Origin: Chloroflexota bacterium | GTDB lineage: Bacteria > Chloroflexota > Ktedonobacteria > Ktedonobacterales > Ktedonobacteraceae | Assembly: GCA_005881995.1 (NCBI GenBank) | Contig: VBHV01000241.1 | Span: 3,593-12,817 of the forward strand | Direction: 5' to 3' | DNA: 9,225 nt | Shown: piece by piece, positions 1-7,238 of the stretch | How positions within the stretch are numbered: the stretch's first letter is position 1 | Layout: each line of letters begins with the position of its first letter | Notes under the pieces: generated by a model | What the model was told of the DNA's origin: nothing | The model's database searches: none | Seen by the model: only the letters and a program-made list of their open reading frames with translations | Translations under genes and position numbers: made by a program

Positions 1-607
1 AAGCGAGGAACGCATACCCGCGAAACTGTTTGCGCAGGCCATGATGGACTTCGCCGCCTTTCAGCAAGACATGATCGCGCGTAAACCCGAATGGCAGCCA
101 GTTGAGGCATTCTTGCGCACCCATCCAACTGGGCAGAGTGATGGGCAGGGCGAGGCATTTGCGGAATTTGTCGAGTTATGCAACGTCCTTACGTTATCCC
201 CGGTGGAGGCAGTTAGAGCAATCCTGGCGCCAAAGGTGTACCCTATGGGGGAAAGCGTGGCTGACGGAATGCAGAATGTGTTGCGCAGTGACCCCACACT
301 TCGCTATGCTATCGCCGGACACACACATATGATGCGTCGTGACCCGGCCAACAATGGTTCACAGGTCTATCTCAATACAGCATCATGGACAAAACGCCAG
401 GCAGTGCCGACCTCGGACGAGATCACACCTGCGTTAGTGGACTGGTTGCGAGAGCCAGGCAACCAGGCGGATCCGCTGCACGATATCACACAGGCAGTCT
501 TCGCGCTGGTACGTGCAGACGATGGTGGCTCCTCAGACGCCTGCCTGTGTGCATGGGAAGGCGGGGAACAAGGCTATTACCGGGTTTTGCCCGAAGGGAA
601 AGAATAG
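1..607 (+). CDS. Calcineurin-like metallophosphoesterase, C-terminal part (5' end outside window)
   Basis: The reading frame is open from the first complete codon (base 2) to TAG at 605-607, so about 201 residues of the C-terminus are seen and the real start lies upstream. The clearest signature is I-A-G-H-T-H (GHTH at 317-328), the last metal-binding motif of calcineurin-like phosphoesterases, whose two His residues hold the dinuclear metal centre. It is followed by V-Y-L-N-T-A-S-W-T, the usual strand and turn after that motif ('yvNtGSw'-like). The catalytic N-terminal motifs (DxH, GDxxD, GNHE) are not in the window. The substrate cannot be inferred. The long helical stretch before GHTH suggests a cap or insert between the NHE and GHTH motifs. 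polA starts only 4 nt after the stop, so the two are probably co-transcribed and translationally linked. An ATG at 41 is internal to the frame and not a convincing start. Confidence 0.8.
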   Translation, partial: SEERIPAKLFAQAMMDFAAFQQDMIARKPEWQPVEAFLRTHPTGQSDGQGEAFAEFVELCNVLTLSPVEAVRAILAPKVYPMGESVADGMQNVLRSDPTLRYAIAGHTHMMRRDPANNGSQVYLNTASWTKRQAVPTSDEITPALVDWLREPGNQADPLHDITQAVFALVRADDGGSSDACLCAWEGGEQGYYRVLPEGKE

Positions 608-611
608 AACG

Positions 612-3600
612 ATGATGACAGAAGCACAAACTGCAACAAATAAACGAAAAAAGTTGATGGTGATTGATGGACATGCTATGATCCATCGCGCCTTTCACGC
701 TGTCCCGGAAGACCTGACCACCACCAAGGGCGAGGTGGTGAACGCGACCTTCGGCTTTACCTCGATTCTCATCAAAGGACTGACCGATATCAAACCTGAT
801 TATATCGCCATGACCTTTGATCGTCCCACACCGACATTTCGCCATGTCGCTTTTCCTCAATATAAGGCGCATCGTCCGACGTTGCCCGATATTATGCGCC
901 CACAGTTTGGGCGCATTCGCGAGATCGTCGAGGCATTTGGCATTCCTATTTATGAAAAAGATGGGTACGAGGCCGACGACATCATCGGTACGCTCTCCGT
1001 CCAGGCAACGCAGCAAGGTGTCGATACGGTCATTCTGACAGGCGATATGGATACCTTACAGCTGGTCAATGAACACGTGCAGGTGCTGGTAGCCAAACGC
1101 GGCATCAGCGAGGTAGTTGAATACGACGAGGCGCAAGTGATGACACGCTACAGCCTGCCGCCTGCTAAACTGCCGGATTTCAAGGGGCTCGTGGGCGATA
1201 CATCCGATAATATTCCCGGCGTACGCGGTATCGGTGAGAAGACCGCCAGCAAGCTGCTGAACGACTATGGCGACCTGGAAGGAGTGCTGGCGCATATCGA
1301 CGACTTAACTCCGAAAGAACAACGGCTGCTGCACGAGCATACGGACGAGGCGCGCCAGTCGAAAGATCTGGCAACGATCCGGCTGGATGCGCCGGTGCAG
1401 CTCGACCTGGAAGCCAGCCGTGTCGGCCAGGTCAGGCGAGAGCAGGCCGTCGAGCTGTTCCGCGAACTGGAATTTCGCACGCTGGTGGACAAGATACCCG
1501 GCAATACAAGCAGCACGGGCAGCGCGCCACAGGTGACTGCAGAGAAGAAGAAACCAGAGCCGGTGCCGGCGCAGGAAGAAGACCTGCTGGAAGCCCCGCC
1601 TGTTGGCGTCGTCTCGATCATGACCCCGCCAGCGCCGCCCTCTGCTGCCTCGATTAGCATGCCTCAAACGCACGCGGCACATACAGAAGAGCAGCGCGCA
1701 CCCGTAAGCGTGGCAACCGAGACCGGGGAAGAGTTCATGCAGCCCAGTCTCTTCGGAGCCTTAGAGCCGGTCGCCGAACCTGTGCGCAAGCTGCGCCTGC
1801 CATCGATTGCCCAGGACAGCAGACCAGAAGAAGTAGACCTGCTGTTCATGGATCCGAAAGATGCGATGAAAACCAATACGCTGATCGTCAACAGCGAGGA
1901 AGCGTTACAGGTGCTGGTGAAAAGTATGCGCGATGCAGGCACGTTCGCGCTAGACACCGAGTCGACCTCTGAAGACCCCTGGCACGCGGAGCTGGTGGGC
2001 ATTTCTGTTTCAATGGCTCCAGGTGAAGCTTATTATATTCCGGTTGGACACATCCAGACACTCGATGGCCAGGAGGCCGGAAAGCAGTTGCCGCTGGCAT
2101 TAGTACTGGAAAAACTGAAACCTGTCCTGGAAGATGCCACCATCCACAAATATATGCACAACGCCAAGTACGACATGCTTTTGCTGTTACGCAAGGGCAT
2201 TACTGTACGCGGACTGGCCTTTGATACGATGGTGGGGGCCTATCTGACCGAGCCGGGTCGGCGTGGGCTGGGCTTGAAGGACCAGGTCTTCCAGCGCCTG
2301 GGTCATGTGATGACGCCGATAGCGCAATTGATCGGCACGGGCAGCAAGATGATTAGCATGGCGCAGGTACCCGTACGCCTGGCAGCGGATTACGCCGGAG
2401 CCGATGCCGATATGACGCTGCGCCTGGTGAAACCAATTCGCGAGGAGCTGCGCCGCCATAGCCTGCTCGACCTGTTCTATAACATCGAAATGCCATTGCT
2501 ACCGGTGCTGATGCAGATGGAGATCCACGGCGTAGCCCTCGATGCCGACTTCCTGCGCGATTTGAATGAGAGGTTGGGTGAACAGATCGGCGCGCTTGAA
2601 AAAGAGATTTATGACTCTGTAGGACACCACTTTAACATCAACTCGACGAAACAACTTGGCGATATCCTCTTTGGCGAACTGAAGCTGCCCGCGGGGAAGA
2701 AGAACAAGACGGGTTATTCTGTGAGCGCTGATGTAATTGAGAGCCTGCGCGGCAGGCATCCTATGGTTGATCACCTGCTGGAATATCGCCAGTTGACCAA
2801 GCTCAAATCGACCTACGTGGATGGCCTGCTGGCACTGATGGACCCGGTGACGGGGCGAGTACACACTACCTTCAGCCAGACGACGGCTTCGAGCGGGCGG
2901 CTTTCGTCGAGCAATCCCAATCTGCAAAACATACCAATACGTACCGAGGTGGGCAGGCAGATCAGGCACGCTTTCATCGCTGATCCCAGCTACGTCTTGC
3001 TGACTGCCGATTATTCGCAATTCGAGCTGCGCATCCTGGCGCATATCACGCACGAGCCGCGCCTGGTCGAGGCCTTCACTAAAGATGAAGATATTCACAC
3101 GATTACAGCGTCCTCGCTCTTCGGTGTCCCTGCTTCACAGGTAACGAAAGATCAACGCCGCCTGGCGAAGACGGTAGTCTACGCCGTGCTGTATGGTCAA
3201 TCGGCGTTCGGGCTGGCGCAAATCACCGGTATGAGCAATAACGAGGCGGCTGAATTCATCCGGCGCTATCATGAGACGTTCCCCCATGTCAAAGGATACG
3301 TCGAAAGCACGCTCCACCAGGCTCGCAAGCAGGGCTACGTGAATACGCTGTACGGGCGCAAACGCTTCTTCCCGGATATGCACGGACTGCCCTTTTCTGA
3401 ACGCCAGGCACTCGAACGTGAAGCCATCAATATGCCCATCCAGGGTGGCAATGCCGACCTGATCAAAATCGCCATGATTCGCATCCAGCACGCCATCGAG
3501 CAAAAGCACCTGAAGACGCGCATGATCTTGCAGGTGCACGATGAATTGGTCTTCGAGGTGCCTGTCGAGGAACTCGAAAAGATGCGACACCTGGTGAAAC

Positions 3601-3692
3601 ACGAGATGGAGGGCGTGGCAAAGCTGGATGTGCCGATTAAGGTGGAGATGAAGGTGGGCAAGAACTGGTACGAGGCGGAGACCATGGAGTAA
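612..3692 (+). CDS. polA: DNA polymerase I (5' nuclease, 3'-5' exonuclease, polymerase)
   Basis: 1026-residue family A polymerase for Okazaki-fragment processing and repair synthesis. The 5' nuclease spans residues ~14-290: D19 (VIDGHAMIHRAF), E120/D122/D123 (YEADDIIG), D145/D147 (TGDMD), D196/D199 (GDTSDNIPG) and a helix-hairpin-helix. A Pro/Glu/Ala-rich linker follows at ~297-420. The 3'-5' exonuclease is at ~421-610 with D448 and E450 (LDTES), D521 (NAKYD) and Y594/D598, so all E. coli proofreading ligands have counterparts. The polymerase has GRLSSSNPNLQNIP, motif A D800-YSQFELRI with the steric-gate Glu E805, motif B R850/K853/Y857/Y861, and motif C H976-D977-E978. It is about 100 residues longer than E. 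coli Pol I (928), mostly in the linker. The frame is open back to 513, but homology begins at about residue 14. ATG 612, 4 nt after the previous stop and behind purine-rich AAGGGAAAG, is the likely start; ATG 615 is equally possible. Odd points: Tyr at position 857 and QPSLF in the linker. Confidence 0.97.
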   Translation: MMTEAQTATNKRKKLMVIDGHAMIHRAFHAVPEDLTTTKGEVVNATFGFTSILIKGLTDIKPDYIAMTFDRPTPTFRHVAFPQYKAHRPTLPDIMRPQFGRIREIVEAFGIPIYEKDGYEADDIIGTLSVQATQQGVDTVILTGDMDTLQLVNEHVQVLVAKRGISEVVEYDEAQVMTRYSLPPAKLPDFKGLVGDTSDNIPGVRGIGEKTASKLLNDYGDLEGVLAHIDDLTPKEQRLLHEHTDEARQSKDLATIRLDAPVQLDLEASRVGQVRREQAVELFRELEFRTLVDKIPGNTSSTGSAPQVTAEKKKPEPVPAQEEDLLEAPPVGVVSIMTPPAPPSAASISMPQTHAAHTEEQRAPVSVATETGEEFMQPSLFGALEPVAEPVRKLRLPSIAQDSRPEEVDLLFMDPKDAMKTNTLIVNSEEALQVLVKSMRDAGTFALDTESTSEDPWHAELVGISVSMAPGEAYYIPVGHIQTLDGQEAGKQLPLALVLEKLKPVLEDATIHKYMHNAKYDMLLLLRKGITVRGLAFDTMVGAYLTEPGRRGLGLKDQVFQRLGHVMTPIAQLIGTGSKMISMAQVPVRLAADYAGADADMTLRLVKPIREELRRHSLLDLFYNIEMPLLPVLMQMEIHGVALDADFLRDLNERLGEQIGALEKEIYDSVGHHFNINSTKQLGDILFGELKLPAGKKNKTGYSVSADVIESLRGRHPMVDHLLEYRQLTKLKSTYVDGLLALMDPVTGRVHTTFSQTTASSGRLSSSNPNLQNIPIRTEVGRQIRHAFIADPSYVLLTADYSQFELRILAHITHEPRLVEAFTKDEDIHTITASSLFGVPASQVTKDQRRLAKTVVYAVLYGQSAFGLAQITGMSNNEAAEFIRRYHETFPHVKGYVESTLHQARKQGYVNTLYGRKRFFPDMHGLPFSERQALEREAINMPIQGGNADLIKIAMIRIQHAIEQKHLKTRMILQVHDELVFEVPVEELEKMRHLVKHEMEGVAKLDVPIKVEMKVGKNWYEAETME

Positions 3693-3693
3693 T

Positions 3694-3740
3694 TGGTTCT
3701 CCATTGGATGGTATATAATGGAGTGCAAAAAGGAGAACCA
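3694..3740 (+). promoter_or_regulatory. 9-bp inverted repeat that can sequester the aminotransferase Shine-Dalgarno
   Basis: TGGTTCTCC at 3694-3702 and GGAGAACCA at 3732-3740 are perfect reverse complements, separated by 29 nt. The right arm contains most of the AGGAG Shine-Dalgarno (3731-3735) of the GTG start at 3743. The left arm begins two bases after the polA stop codon. Part of the left arm also pairs with two other nearby segments: CTCCATT (3699-3705) with AATGGAG (3717-3723), and CTCCAT (3699-3704) with ATGGAG (3684-3689) at the end of polA. The arrangement could be an RNA switch, an operator dyad around the TATAAT box, or chance. The base pairing is seen directly; any function is inference. 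Confidence 0.45.
3714..3719 (+). promoter_or_regulatory. Candidate sigma-A-type -10 box between polA and the aminotransferase gene
   Basis: TATAAT is a perfect -10 hexamer 22 nt after the polA stop. Transcription would start near 3725-3728, giving a leader of only about 15-18 nt that still contains the Shine-Dalgarno. The -35 is weak: TTGGTT at 3693-3698 leaves a 15-nt spacer and matches only TTG. An alternative reading is an extended -10, with TG at 3709-3710 ahead of TATATA at 3712-3717. The site would give the aminotransferase, debranching enzyme and downstream genes a start independent of polA. This is a motif call only. Confidence 0.5.
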
Positions 3741-3742
3741 TT

Positions 3743-4912
3743 GTGCAACTGTCCGATTTAATCAACAACCTGCCTCCCTACCATTTTGCTGACGCGAAGA
3801 AGAAAATAGCTGACCGCAGAGCCGAAGGCGTTGATGTGATCAGCCTCTCGATGGGTGATCCTGATTTGCCCGCGCCGCAGCCGGTGATTGATCGCCTGTG
3901 TAAGGCCCTGCAGCAGCCGGAGAACCATCGCTACCCGGAATATTTTGGCATGCGCGCCCTGCACGCAGCTTTCGCGACCTGGTTTAAACGCCGCTTTGAT
4001 GTGAGCCTGATGCCGGAACGCGACATGCTGCCCCTACTTGGCTCAAAAGAGGGGCTGGCATACGTGGGCGCGTCTGTCTTGAACGCCGGTGATATTTCGT
4101 TGATACCCGACCCTTATTATCCCGTGTACGTCACCGCGAGCACGACGGTTGGCGCGATTCCCTATATGCTGCCACTGCGAGAAGAGCATGGCTATCTTCC
4201 TGACCTGGAGAGCATTCCGGCTGACGTGCTGAGGAAAGCGCGCTTGCTGTGGCTGAACTACCCCAACAATCCCACGGGGGCGTGCGCTGACCTGGGATTT
4301 TTTGAGCGGGCCGTGGAGTTTGCGCATCGCTATAACCTGGTGATTGTTCACGATATGGCCTATGCCGAAGTCTATTTTGATGACTACCGGCCAATGAGTA
4401 TCCTGCAAATTCCAGGGGCTAGCGAAGTGGCGGTTGAACTGCATTCATTGAGCAAGACCTATAATATGGCGGGCTTCCGCGTGGGAATGCTCGTCGGCAA
4501 TCCTGAACTGGTGAATGCTGTTGGACGTTTGAAGAGCAACATCGACAGCGGCATGTTCAGACCCATCCAGTATGCCGCAATCGAGGCGCTGCAATTGCCC
4601 GCATCCTGGTTGGAGCAGCGCAACGCCATCTATCGCCATCGCCGCGACTTACTGGTCGAGGGGTGCAACGCGATGGGCATGCGCGCAAACCAGGCCAAAG
4701 CCGGGCTGTATATCTGGGCGGCTGTCCCGCAGGTTCCCAAGGGGTTCACAGTACGAGATTTCACAAACTGGCTTTTTTATAAGACAGGAGTATTTTTGAC
4801 GCCTGGGACAAACTTTGGCGATGCTGGAGAAGGCTACGTGCGTATCTCGATAACGGCCCCAGATGAACGCATCGAGACGGCACTGAAACGTATGAAAGAA
4901 GCCTTGCGATGA
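3743..4912 (+). CDS. dapL: Class I/II pyridoxal-phosphate aminotransferase, probable LL-diaminopimelate aminotransferase
   Basis: 389 residues, full length for a fold-type I aminotransferase. It starts at GTG 3743 behind a strong AGGAG (3731-3735, 7-nt spacing). PLP-site residues are in order: N176 in NYPNNPTG, D204 and Y207 in HDMAYAE, the Schiff-base lysine K238 in SLSKTYNMAGFRVG, and the carboxylate-binding R367 in GYVRIS. The texture of DPYYPVY, the LPD segment before LNYPNNPTGA, and KSNIDSGMF resembles the DapL (DapC_direct) branch. That enzyme converts tetrahydrodipicolinate and glutamate to LL-diaminopimelate in one step for lysine and peptidoglycan synthesis. This is family-level recognition. 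A related aspartate or other amino-acid aminotransferase in the same subgroup cannot be excluded, and no other lysine-pathway gene lies nearby. Its TGA overlaps the next gene's ATG (ATGA), so translation of the two is likely coupled. Confidence 0.8.
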   Translation: MQLSDLINNLPPYHFADAKKKIADRRAEGVDVISLSMGDPDLPAPQPVIDRLCKALQQPENHRYPEYFGMRALHAAFATWFKRRFDVSLMPERDMLPLLGSKEGLAYVGASVLNAGDISLIPDPYYPVYVTASTTVGAIPYMLPLREEHGYLPDLESIPADVLRKARLLWLNYPNNPTGACADLGFFERAVEFAHRYNLVIVHDMAYAEVYFDDYRPMSILQIPGASEVAVELHSLSKTYNMAGFRVGMLVGNPELVNAVGRLKSNIDSGMFRPIQYAAIEALQLPASWLEQRNAIYRHRRDLLVEGCNAMGMRANQAKAGLYIWAAVPQVPKGFTVRDFTNWLFYKTGVFLTPGTNFGDAGEGYVRISITAPDERIETALKRMKEALR

Positions 4913-7212
4913 TCTCCATGAGTTCAGCGAATCCAGCGGCTTCCAACGCCTGGAACCTCTCGCTTGGCCGGGATATCTGCGCCAATGTAGAGGCAGGGCT
5001 GAACCATGAATGGCTGGTGACGAATGGGCTGGGTGGGTACGCTGCCGGTACCATAATTGGAGCGACCACTCGGAGTTATCATGGTTTGCTGGTTGCCGCG
5101 CTGCGCCCCCCGGTTGAACGCAGCGTGCTGGTCTCCAAGATAGACGAAGAGGTTGAACTGACGAACGGGCGGAATGGGCGCGATGCCCCGCGCATCTACA
5201 AGCTCGGCGTCAACGAATACCAGGATGGCACCATCGATCCCCACGGCTACACGTACCTGGAAAGGTTCGCGCTGGATGGCGACATCGCCTGCTTCACCTA
5301 TAAGCTGAGCGAGCATATTACGCTGGATAAGCGTATCTGGATGGAATACGGGCAAAACACCACTTACGTGCAATATACATTACGCCCCATCCTGAATGAA
5401 GATACTGTAGGGACCCAATTTATTGCGCCCTCGGTGACACTGCATCTCTTGCCATTCTGTCTCTCTCGCGACCATCACAGTTTCACACGTGGTTCGGTTG
5501 ACTGGCAGTTTCAGGTGCTTGGATTACCAGGGCGAGGAAAAGCTCCCGCCATGGTCCCAGAGAACGAGGGGAATGGTTTCCTCATACGCGCTTACGATGG
5601 AGCGCCTGCCTATCAACTGATCGCCGGGCCATCCGCCAGCTTCTCCCTTACAGGCTGGTGGTACTGGCATGTTTTGCATCGACGAGAAGCCGAGCGCGGT
5701 CTACCCGGGGTGGAGGATGTCTACCAGCCCGGCATTTTTCACCTACCACTCGCGGCCGGCACGCCTGTAACGCTGGTACTGAGCGCGGAAGAGGCGCATT
5801 TCGACGATTTTGGCGGCTCCAAACACGAGGAAGTTGTCGCGCAGGCCTATAAACGCCACCAGCGCCGCGTGAAGCAACTGCTGGATATTGCTGACCGCTC
5901 AACCACCAATCTTCGCCGGAAAGATCCGGTTTTCGCTCGTTTAGCGATTGCTGCTGACCAGTTTATTGTTACTAGACCAGAAGCCCCTGCATCTACCCAC
6001 CCTGCGACCAGCCTACGAGGACACGACGTTGGCAAACCCTATGATAGCCAGTCTGCTAACGAACTGCGTCCTACGCCGCGCGTCAGGCAGACTACAAGGA
6101 ACGTATCGCGTCCCTACGAGTTGACGCCGAATCGCAAAACCATTATTGCCGGGTATCCATGGTTCACGGATTGGGGGCGAGATAGCATGATTTCACTGCC
6201 GGGACTGCTGCTGTGTACCGGCAGGTACAGCGAGGCGCGTGGGTTGTTGAAAGCCTTCGCCTCGTATACCTATCAAGGTTTGATCCCCAATCGTTTCCCC
6301 GATAGCGGTGAAGCGCCAGAATATAACACCGCCGATGCCACGCTGTGGATGTTTCACGCGCTGGACGCGTACACCAACACCACACATGACTGGTCGCTGG
6401 TTAAGGAATTGTACTCTACCCTGAATGATATTATTGCGTGGCATGTACGCGGCACGCTCTATGGCATCGGTATGGACCCTGCCGATGGCTTGCTGCATGC
6501 TGGCGCACCGGGCATACAGCTCACCTGGATGGACGCGAAGGTGGATGATTGGGTAGTGACGCCGCGCCGTGGGAAAGCGGTGGAGATCAACGCGCTCTGG
6601 TATTGCGCGCTGTACTATATGGAGAGCTGGGCCAAACGGCTCTCCTACGACGCGCTCGAATATGGTCAACTCCTCACGCAGGTGCGTGAGCATTTCGCGC
6701 GGCGCTTCTGGTATGAAGAGGGTGGATACCTGTATGATGTCGTGGACGTGGAGGGGATTGCGGGACAAAACGATGCCTCGCTGCGCCCCAACCAGTTATT
6801 CGCAGCCTCGCTGACGCCTCACCTGCTGACCGAAGAACAGATGCGCAGTATGCTTTCACACGTGACCGACCAGTTACTCACACCGATGGGACTGCGCACA
6901 TTGAGCCCGCAGGACCCGGCGTATCAGCGTCGCTTTAATGGCAAGGGTGTGGAGCGTGATGGAGCCTATCATCAAGGTACCGTCTGGCCCTGGTTGATTG
7001 GCCCATATGTGGATGTTCACCTGCGCCTGTATAACGATTGCCTGGCCCTGCTCCCATTGCTCTATCCACTGGTACGCCATCTCTGGGACGATTGCGTCGG
7101 TTCGATCTGCGAGGTCGCCGAGCCGGAGCCCCCATTCGCGCCTGCCGGTTGCTTCGCGCAGGCGTGGAGCGTCGCCGAACTATTGCGAGCGTGGCTGGCT
7201 GTAGCCGGGTAA
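4909..7212 (+). CDS. Glycogen debranching enzyme, amylo-alpha-1,6-glucosidase (GH133 type)
   Basis: 767 residues. It hydrolyses alpha-1,6 branch points of glycogen or limit dextrins in the cytoplasm; no signal peptide is visible. The N-terminal GDE_N-type beta domain is recognised by HEWLVTNGLGGYAAGT (from residue 33) and TTRSYHGLLVAA, followed by PPVERSVLVSKIDEEVEL. The C-terminal (alpha/alpha)6 domain begins at IAGYPWFTDWGRDS (D421, R424, D425) and continues through IPNRFPD, the TADATLWMFHAL helix, TWMDAK (D542, a candidate catalytic acid by analogy), KAVEINALWY, HQGTVWPW (H688-W695) and GCFAQAWSVAELLRA. I do not assign the catalytic base. The start ATG 4909 overlaps the upstream stop by 4 nt; ATG 4918 in the same frame is an alternative, and neither has a strong Shine-Dalgarno. 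Residues ~355-405 between the domains are a polar insert not expected in the family (see separate entry). Its role in the same operon as an aminotransferase is unclear. Confidence 0.9.
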   Translation: MISMSSANPAASNAWNLSLGRDICANVEAGLNHEWLVTNGLGGYAAGTIIGATTRSYHGLLVAALRPPVERSVLVSKIDEEVELTNGRNGRDAPRIYKLGVNEYQDGTIDPHGYTYLERFALDGDIACFTYKLSEHITLDKRIWMEYGQNTTYVQYTLRPILNEDTVGTQFIAPSVTLHLLPFCLSRDHHSFTRGSVDWQFQVLGLPGRGKAPAMVPENEGNGFLIRAYDGAPAYQLIAGPSASFSLTGWWYWHVLHRREAERGLPGVEDVYQPGIFHLPLAAGTPVTLVLSAEEAHFDDFGGSKHEEVVAQAYKRHQRRVKQLLDIADRSTTNLRRKDPVFARLAIAADQFIVTRPEAPASTHPATSLRGHDVGKPYDSQSANELRPTPRVRQTTRNVSRPYELTPNRKTIIAGYPWFTDWGRDSMISLPGLLLCTGRYSEARGLLKAFASYTYQGLIPNRFPDSGEAPEYNTADATLWMFHALDAYTNTTHDWSLVKELYSTLNDIIAWHVRGTLYGIGMDPADGLLHAGAPGIQLTWMDAKVDDWVVTPRRGKAVEINALWYCALYYMESWAKRLSYDALEYGQLLTQVREHFARRFWYEEGGYLYDVVDVEGIAGQNDASLRPNQLFAASLTPHLLTEEQMRSMLSHVTDQLLTPMGLRTLSPQDPAYQRRFNGKGVERDGAYHQGTVWPWLIGPYVDVHLRLYNDCLALLPLLYPLVRHLWDDCVGSICEVAEPEPPFAPAGCFAQAWSVAELLRAWLAVAG
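5974..6120 (+). repeat. Repeat-like in-frame insert inside the debranching enzyme gene
   Basis: This stretch codes for about 50 polar residues between AADQFIVT and the IAGYPWFTDWGRD motif, where family members usually have a short linker. At DNA level it contains CCTACGAG twice (6012-6019 and 6113-6120), a third CCTACG at 6070-6075, and the related GCGTCCTACG (6066-6075) and GCGTCCCTACG (6108-6118). The three CCTACG copies fall in three different reading frames, so the similarity is nucleotide-based rather than protein-based. GGAACG-TATCG-CGTCCC (6098-6114) forms a short hairpin with one mismatch. It resembles the dispersed GTAGGGACGCG-type palindromic repeats I recall from Chloroflexota genomes, but that link needs a genome search. 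Confidence 0.45.
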
Positions 7213-7238
7213 TCAGAACAGGAGAGGCAAGTACGGCT

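Noticed and set aside
513..611. Longer polA start, 33 residues upstream of 612
   Set aside because: It would overlap the preceding phosphoesterase by about 95 nt, the extra residues are unlike any Pol I N-terminus, and homology begins only at about residue 14 after the 612 start.
2499..3098. Long antisense open frames opposite polA (also 3135-3728 on the - strand)
   Set aside because: They mirror the codon bias of the sense gene, lack recognisable domains, and lie wholly or almost wholly opposite strongly conserved polA motifs.
6012..6120. CCTACGAG copies as an 8-bp target-site duplication around a transposed element
   Set aside because: The copies are 101 nt apart, which is not a multiple of 3, so a simple insertion with duplication would have broken the reading frame. 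No terminal inverted repeats or transposase remnants are seen.
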